A stretch of 17,090 nucleotides of DNA from Trichomonas tenax (Eukaryota; Parabasalia; Trichomonadida; Trichomonadidae), in NCBI GenBank assembly GCA_023091735.1, contig JALKBU010001081.1:1-17090 (forward strand), in the 5' to 3' direction. Below, in pieces: positions 14,799 to 17,090 of the stretch; within the stretch, counting starts at the first letter, position 1; the number at the start of each line of letters is the position of its first letter. Position numbers and translations under genes: made by a program. Below the pieces are notes generated by a model that did no database searches, was not told the origin of the DNA, and was given only the letters and a program-made list of their open reading frames with translations.

Positions 14799-16740
14799 AT
14801 TATTCTCAATTTTAAAATTTAGCTTTTCCTTTTCATCTTCTAAGTCAAAAAAAATTGTCAAATAATAAAATGCGGCTGCTTCAGCTGGTTCTGAATGAGA
14901 GCAAAAACTAAATCGATGAGATATTGGACAACTTCAAGTTTGGGATGTTTTAAGTTCCATTTAAAAGATTCCTTCAAAATATTTCTGATTTTTTTGAGAT
15001 CTTCAATATTTTCTTTCAAAGTTTGATCATTATTGCCATCAGTTTTCAAGAATTTTTTGGCTTTTCTTTCTTGAATGTTCATTATACATTCATAGGCTTT
15101 ATATATATTGTTAAGTTGCGGTAATATCAATTGCGGATCGAAAGCAATTTCATTAAATTCTTCATTGAAGAATCTTGAATAAAATTTACGCAATATCGCT
15201 TTTTCTTCATTTTCTATGTCTTTGTATTTTGTAATGAGCATTTTCTTATAAAGTCTCATTGTATCTTTTGATAAAAATGATAAGCAGTAATAAATAGCAA
15301 TATTAATATTTGAGTCAGTCGTCTTTGATATCAAGAATTCTGCGAATTTTTTGTCGTCTTATTTGATCTTAAGTATTTGTCTAAGATGTTCAATGCACAT
15401 GGAAAATAAGGATCATCAACTTTATCTAAAAATGGATTCAAATTTTTCGGGTCGAATTTTGAGCATGAATAATTAAATGCATTGACTAGCAAATCAAAAT
15501 CTTGACATTTTACCTTTTCTGAGTTCCTGCGAATAATTATTTTCTTATTTATGGAAATATCCGCAAATGTCATTTTATAAATTCTCAATATAATGCCAGA
15601 AATAACATTTGTTGAATTTTGTAAAATATCAATATATTTGTTTGAATTCTCCTCTTTTTGCAGCATATTCTGAATTTTTGAAGTCTTTTTCATTATATAC
15701 AACAATCTTTCATAAAATTGTTTCTGAAAATTAATATCCTTTGGCATCATTTAAGGACATCCTCTAATAAATGATTGAATGTATTCATCAAGAGAAATAT
15801 TATTAAATTGATCACTTTCATCATAAGTTTCATAATCACTATTATCCTCACTTTCATTCTCTTCGTTATCCAAATCAAGAAATTCGAGGAATTTAGGGTC
15901 TTCAATCTTTGGAATTATGTTTTTGGCTATGTTTTGTTTGTATTTCATTGCAGATTTGAAAAAATTACAAAATTTGTCGTTGTTACTATATTTAAGTATT
16001 GTTTCAGGTGATAATATATGAAAAATATCTGATATTGATGGAATTTCTTCAATCATGTTTTGCAACATGTTAAAATATTCATTAATGAGTAAATTATTAT
16101 CCAAGAATCATTGATGCTACATGGCGTCAATAGCGAAATAGATTTTAATATAGTAATAGAAGGTAAATAAAAGAAGATTCTAGAAATTATTTGATAAAAG
16201 TCATTTTTTTTGCGGCATACAGATCTCAGTATACGACTGCAGTAAGAACAATATTTTTATATATTAAAATTTTCGTTTATTAATGATTTTAGCTCTTTGA
16301 AGGTTTCATCGAGATTTATACAGTCTGAATTTGAATTTAGAGCATCAAAGATACCATACTCGATACACTTCATATCAATTGAATTAAGATTTGCCTTTAA
16401 AAGTATTTCTTTGGCTTTAGTTTTAAACCCTTTTTCAACATTCATAAAAATAAAAAGTGACATCTGAATAAAATTAATTAAATTTCTTTTTTCTCACTAC
16501 ATAATGAAAATATTTTCACAATTCTCTAGTATATTAACAAACAGATGATATATTTCACACTGTGAAAGTTTCAAGTAAAAATATATATAATTATTAATTT
16601 TTTATGAATTATTAATATAATTTAATGGTATTAATACAATTCAATTAGCATTGACATCTTTAGAACATGGATGCATAAAGAATTCTCCTATTAGCAGTCT
16701 GATTTGTATATGTTTGCAAATTTCAAGAATTTATGATTAA

Positions 16741-16914
16741 AAAGAAATATTGAAGGAATTTACAAAAAAAATTCTTTTAGATGATATTATGAATGTCAAT
16801 AATCTCAAAAAGTATCAAAAGCTGCAATTTAAAAAAATTGAAGGAAAATCTCAATTCGTTATATTTCCACAGGGACTGGGACAAAATAGAACAACGTGCT
16901 TTTTTGACATGTAA
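16741..16914 (+). pseudogene. Short coding remnant
   Basis: A frame open from 16741 (after TAA 16738) to TAA 16912-16914, with an ATG at 16789, encodes 57 residues that look coding: Lys-rich helix, then QFVIFPQGLGQNRTTCFFDM. The ATG-initiated part is 41 residues. A competing frame from ATG 16793 to 16996 is longer (67 residues) but reads less like a protein. Without an initiator or family match I treat this as a fragment, perhaps of a transposon gene that continues beyond the window. Confidence 0.3.
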
Positions 16915-16920
16915 ATTATG

Positions 16921-16947
16921 TTTGACATATAGAGTCAGAATGTCAAA
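16921..16947. repeat. 8-bp inverted repeat
   Basis: TTTGACAT (16921-16928) and ATGTCAAA (16940-16947) are perfect inverted copies with an 11-nt spacer. A further TTTTGACAT occurs at 16902-16910. They may be part of a transposon end or a protein-binding site; no function can be assigned. Confidence 0.4.
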
Positions 16948-17036
16948 TATAAAGGAAAGTGAAGTGTTTGCGGGAAAAATGGAAAAGTGTCAATAGGTTG
17001 AAATGGATTGAACTCAATGTTGGAAGCCAAAGAAGA

Positions 17037-17070
17037 CTTCATTATGAGTAGTTGTGGCCTCATAGTGAAG
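17037..17070. repeat. 12-bp imperfect inverted repeat at the right edge
   Basis: CTTCATTATGAG (17037-17048) and CTCATAGTGAAG (17059-17070) are inverted copies matching at 11 of 12 positions, with a 10-nt spacer. The surrounding last 90 bases are less AT-rich than the sequence before them and look like a different sequence class, perhaps another transposon entering the window. Confidence 0.45.
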
Positions 17071-17090
17071 GATGACCTGGTGATCTAGCA

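Larger units (their letters stand above)
13211..16463 (-). pseudogene. One long helical-protein gene, broken by stops, frameshifts and an insertion
   Basis: Coding-like sequence continues from ATG 16463 to TAG 13213-13211 in successive frames, implying one ancestral gene of roughly 1000 codons. Fragments in order: 16463-16257 (68 residues), about 16250-16205 (ILFLLQSYTEICMPQ), about 16202-16110 (FYQIISRIFFYLPSITILK), 16104-15754, 15750-15334, 15358-14861, 14873-14799, then after the insertion 14599-13796, 13818-13531 and 13570-13214. Most fragments lack an ATG at their apparent start (TTG at 16104, 15334, 14479 and 13519), as expected of pieces. Lesions are frameshifts near 16255, 16205 (an A8 run), 16108, 15355, 14875, 13805 and 13575; nonsense codons TAA 15753-15751 and TAG 13525-13523; and the 189-bp insertion at 14600-14788. 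The protein is almost all helix, with one acidic Asp/Glu/Ser run near 15800-15880, and no membrane span. I do not recognise the family; a cytosolic solenoid is plausible. Confidence 0.7.

Noticed and set aside
10841..15753. Alternative genetic code with TAA/TAG read as Gln, suggested by stops replacing likely Gln codons in broken genes
   Set aside because: The intact genes (HAD, DnaJ, Rap-GAP-like, RRM) use CAA/CAG for Gln and end in TAA or TAG at sensible C termini. The stops sit in genes that also carry frameshifts.

Overview
The window looks like nuclear DNA of a parabasalid protist, most likely Trichomonas vaginalis or a close relative. The base composition is very AT-rich. Genes are intronless and closely spaced, with very short 5' untranslated leaders. 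One promoter, at 12396-12408 on the minus strand, matches the extended trichomonad initiator (TCAYTWYTCATTA) at 12 of 13 positions and puts the predicted transcription start 17 nt before its ATG. The standard genetic code fits all intact genes. Species assignment is an inference; no database was searched.

Left part, 1 to about 3700: a compact, virus-like block of small genes on both strands. Genes here overlap or sit a few bases apart. I read it as a decayed piece of a Maverick/Polinton DNA transposon. It holds a long coiled-coil protein (frameshifted near 1050), three tightly packed minus-strand small genes, a divergently oriented structural-protein-like gene cut by one in-frame TGA at 2558-2560, and two weaker plus-strand remnants. 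At 3511-3550 there is an odd GC-rich, self-complementary patch.

Middle part, about 3990 to 10500: ordinary host genes. In order they are a single-RRM RNA-binding protein (+), a HAD-superfamily phosphatase (+), a small protein of unknown function whose 5' end is probably frameshifted in an A-run (+), an 822-residue helical protein with a divergent Rap-GAP-like domain at its C terminus (+), and a class II (type B) DnaJ/Hsp40 (-). Nothing suggests an operon; each gene has its own AT-rich intergenic spacer.

Right part, about 10690 to the end: mostly decayed sequence. A plus-strand relic (about 10715-11990) has many stops. A small, GC-rich, Met/Asn/Gln-rich gene with an excellent initiator follows (12033-12389, -). 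Then comes a long broken minus-strand gene (16463 down to 13211), which I reconstruct as one ancestral helical protein of roughly 1000 residues carrying at least nine lesions. One lesion is a clean 189-bp insertion (14600-14788) flanked by a 10-bp direct repeat (GTTTCTTGTA). Removing the insertion plus one repeat copy joins the two reading frames exactly, so it is very probably a small non-autonomous DNA transposon. The extreme right holds a short coding remnant and two inverted repeats.

I found no RNA genes, CRISPR arrays or introns. I do not see a new multi-gene system. The most informative things are the small insertion element, the anatomy of the decayed genes, and the Rap-GAP-like protein.
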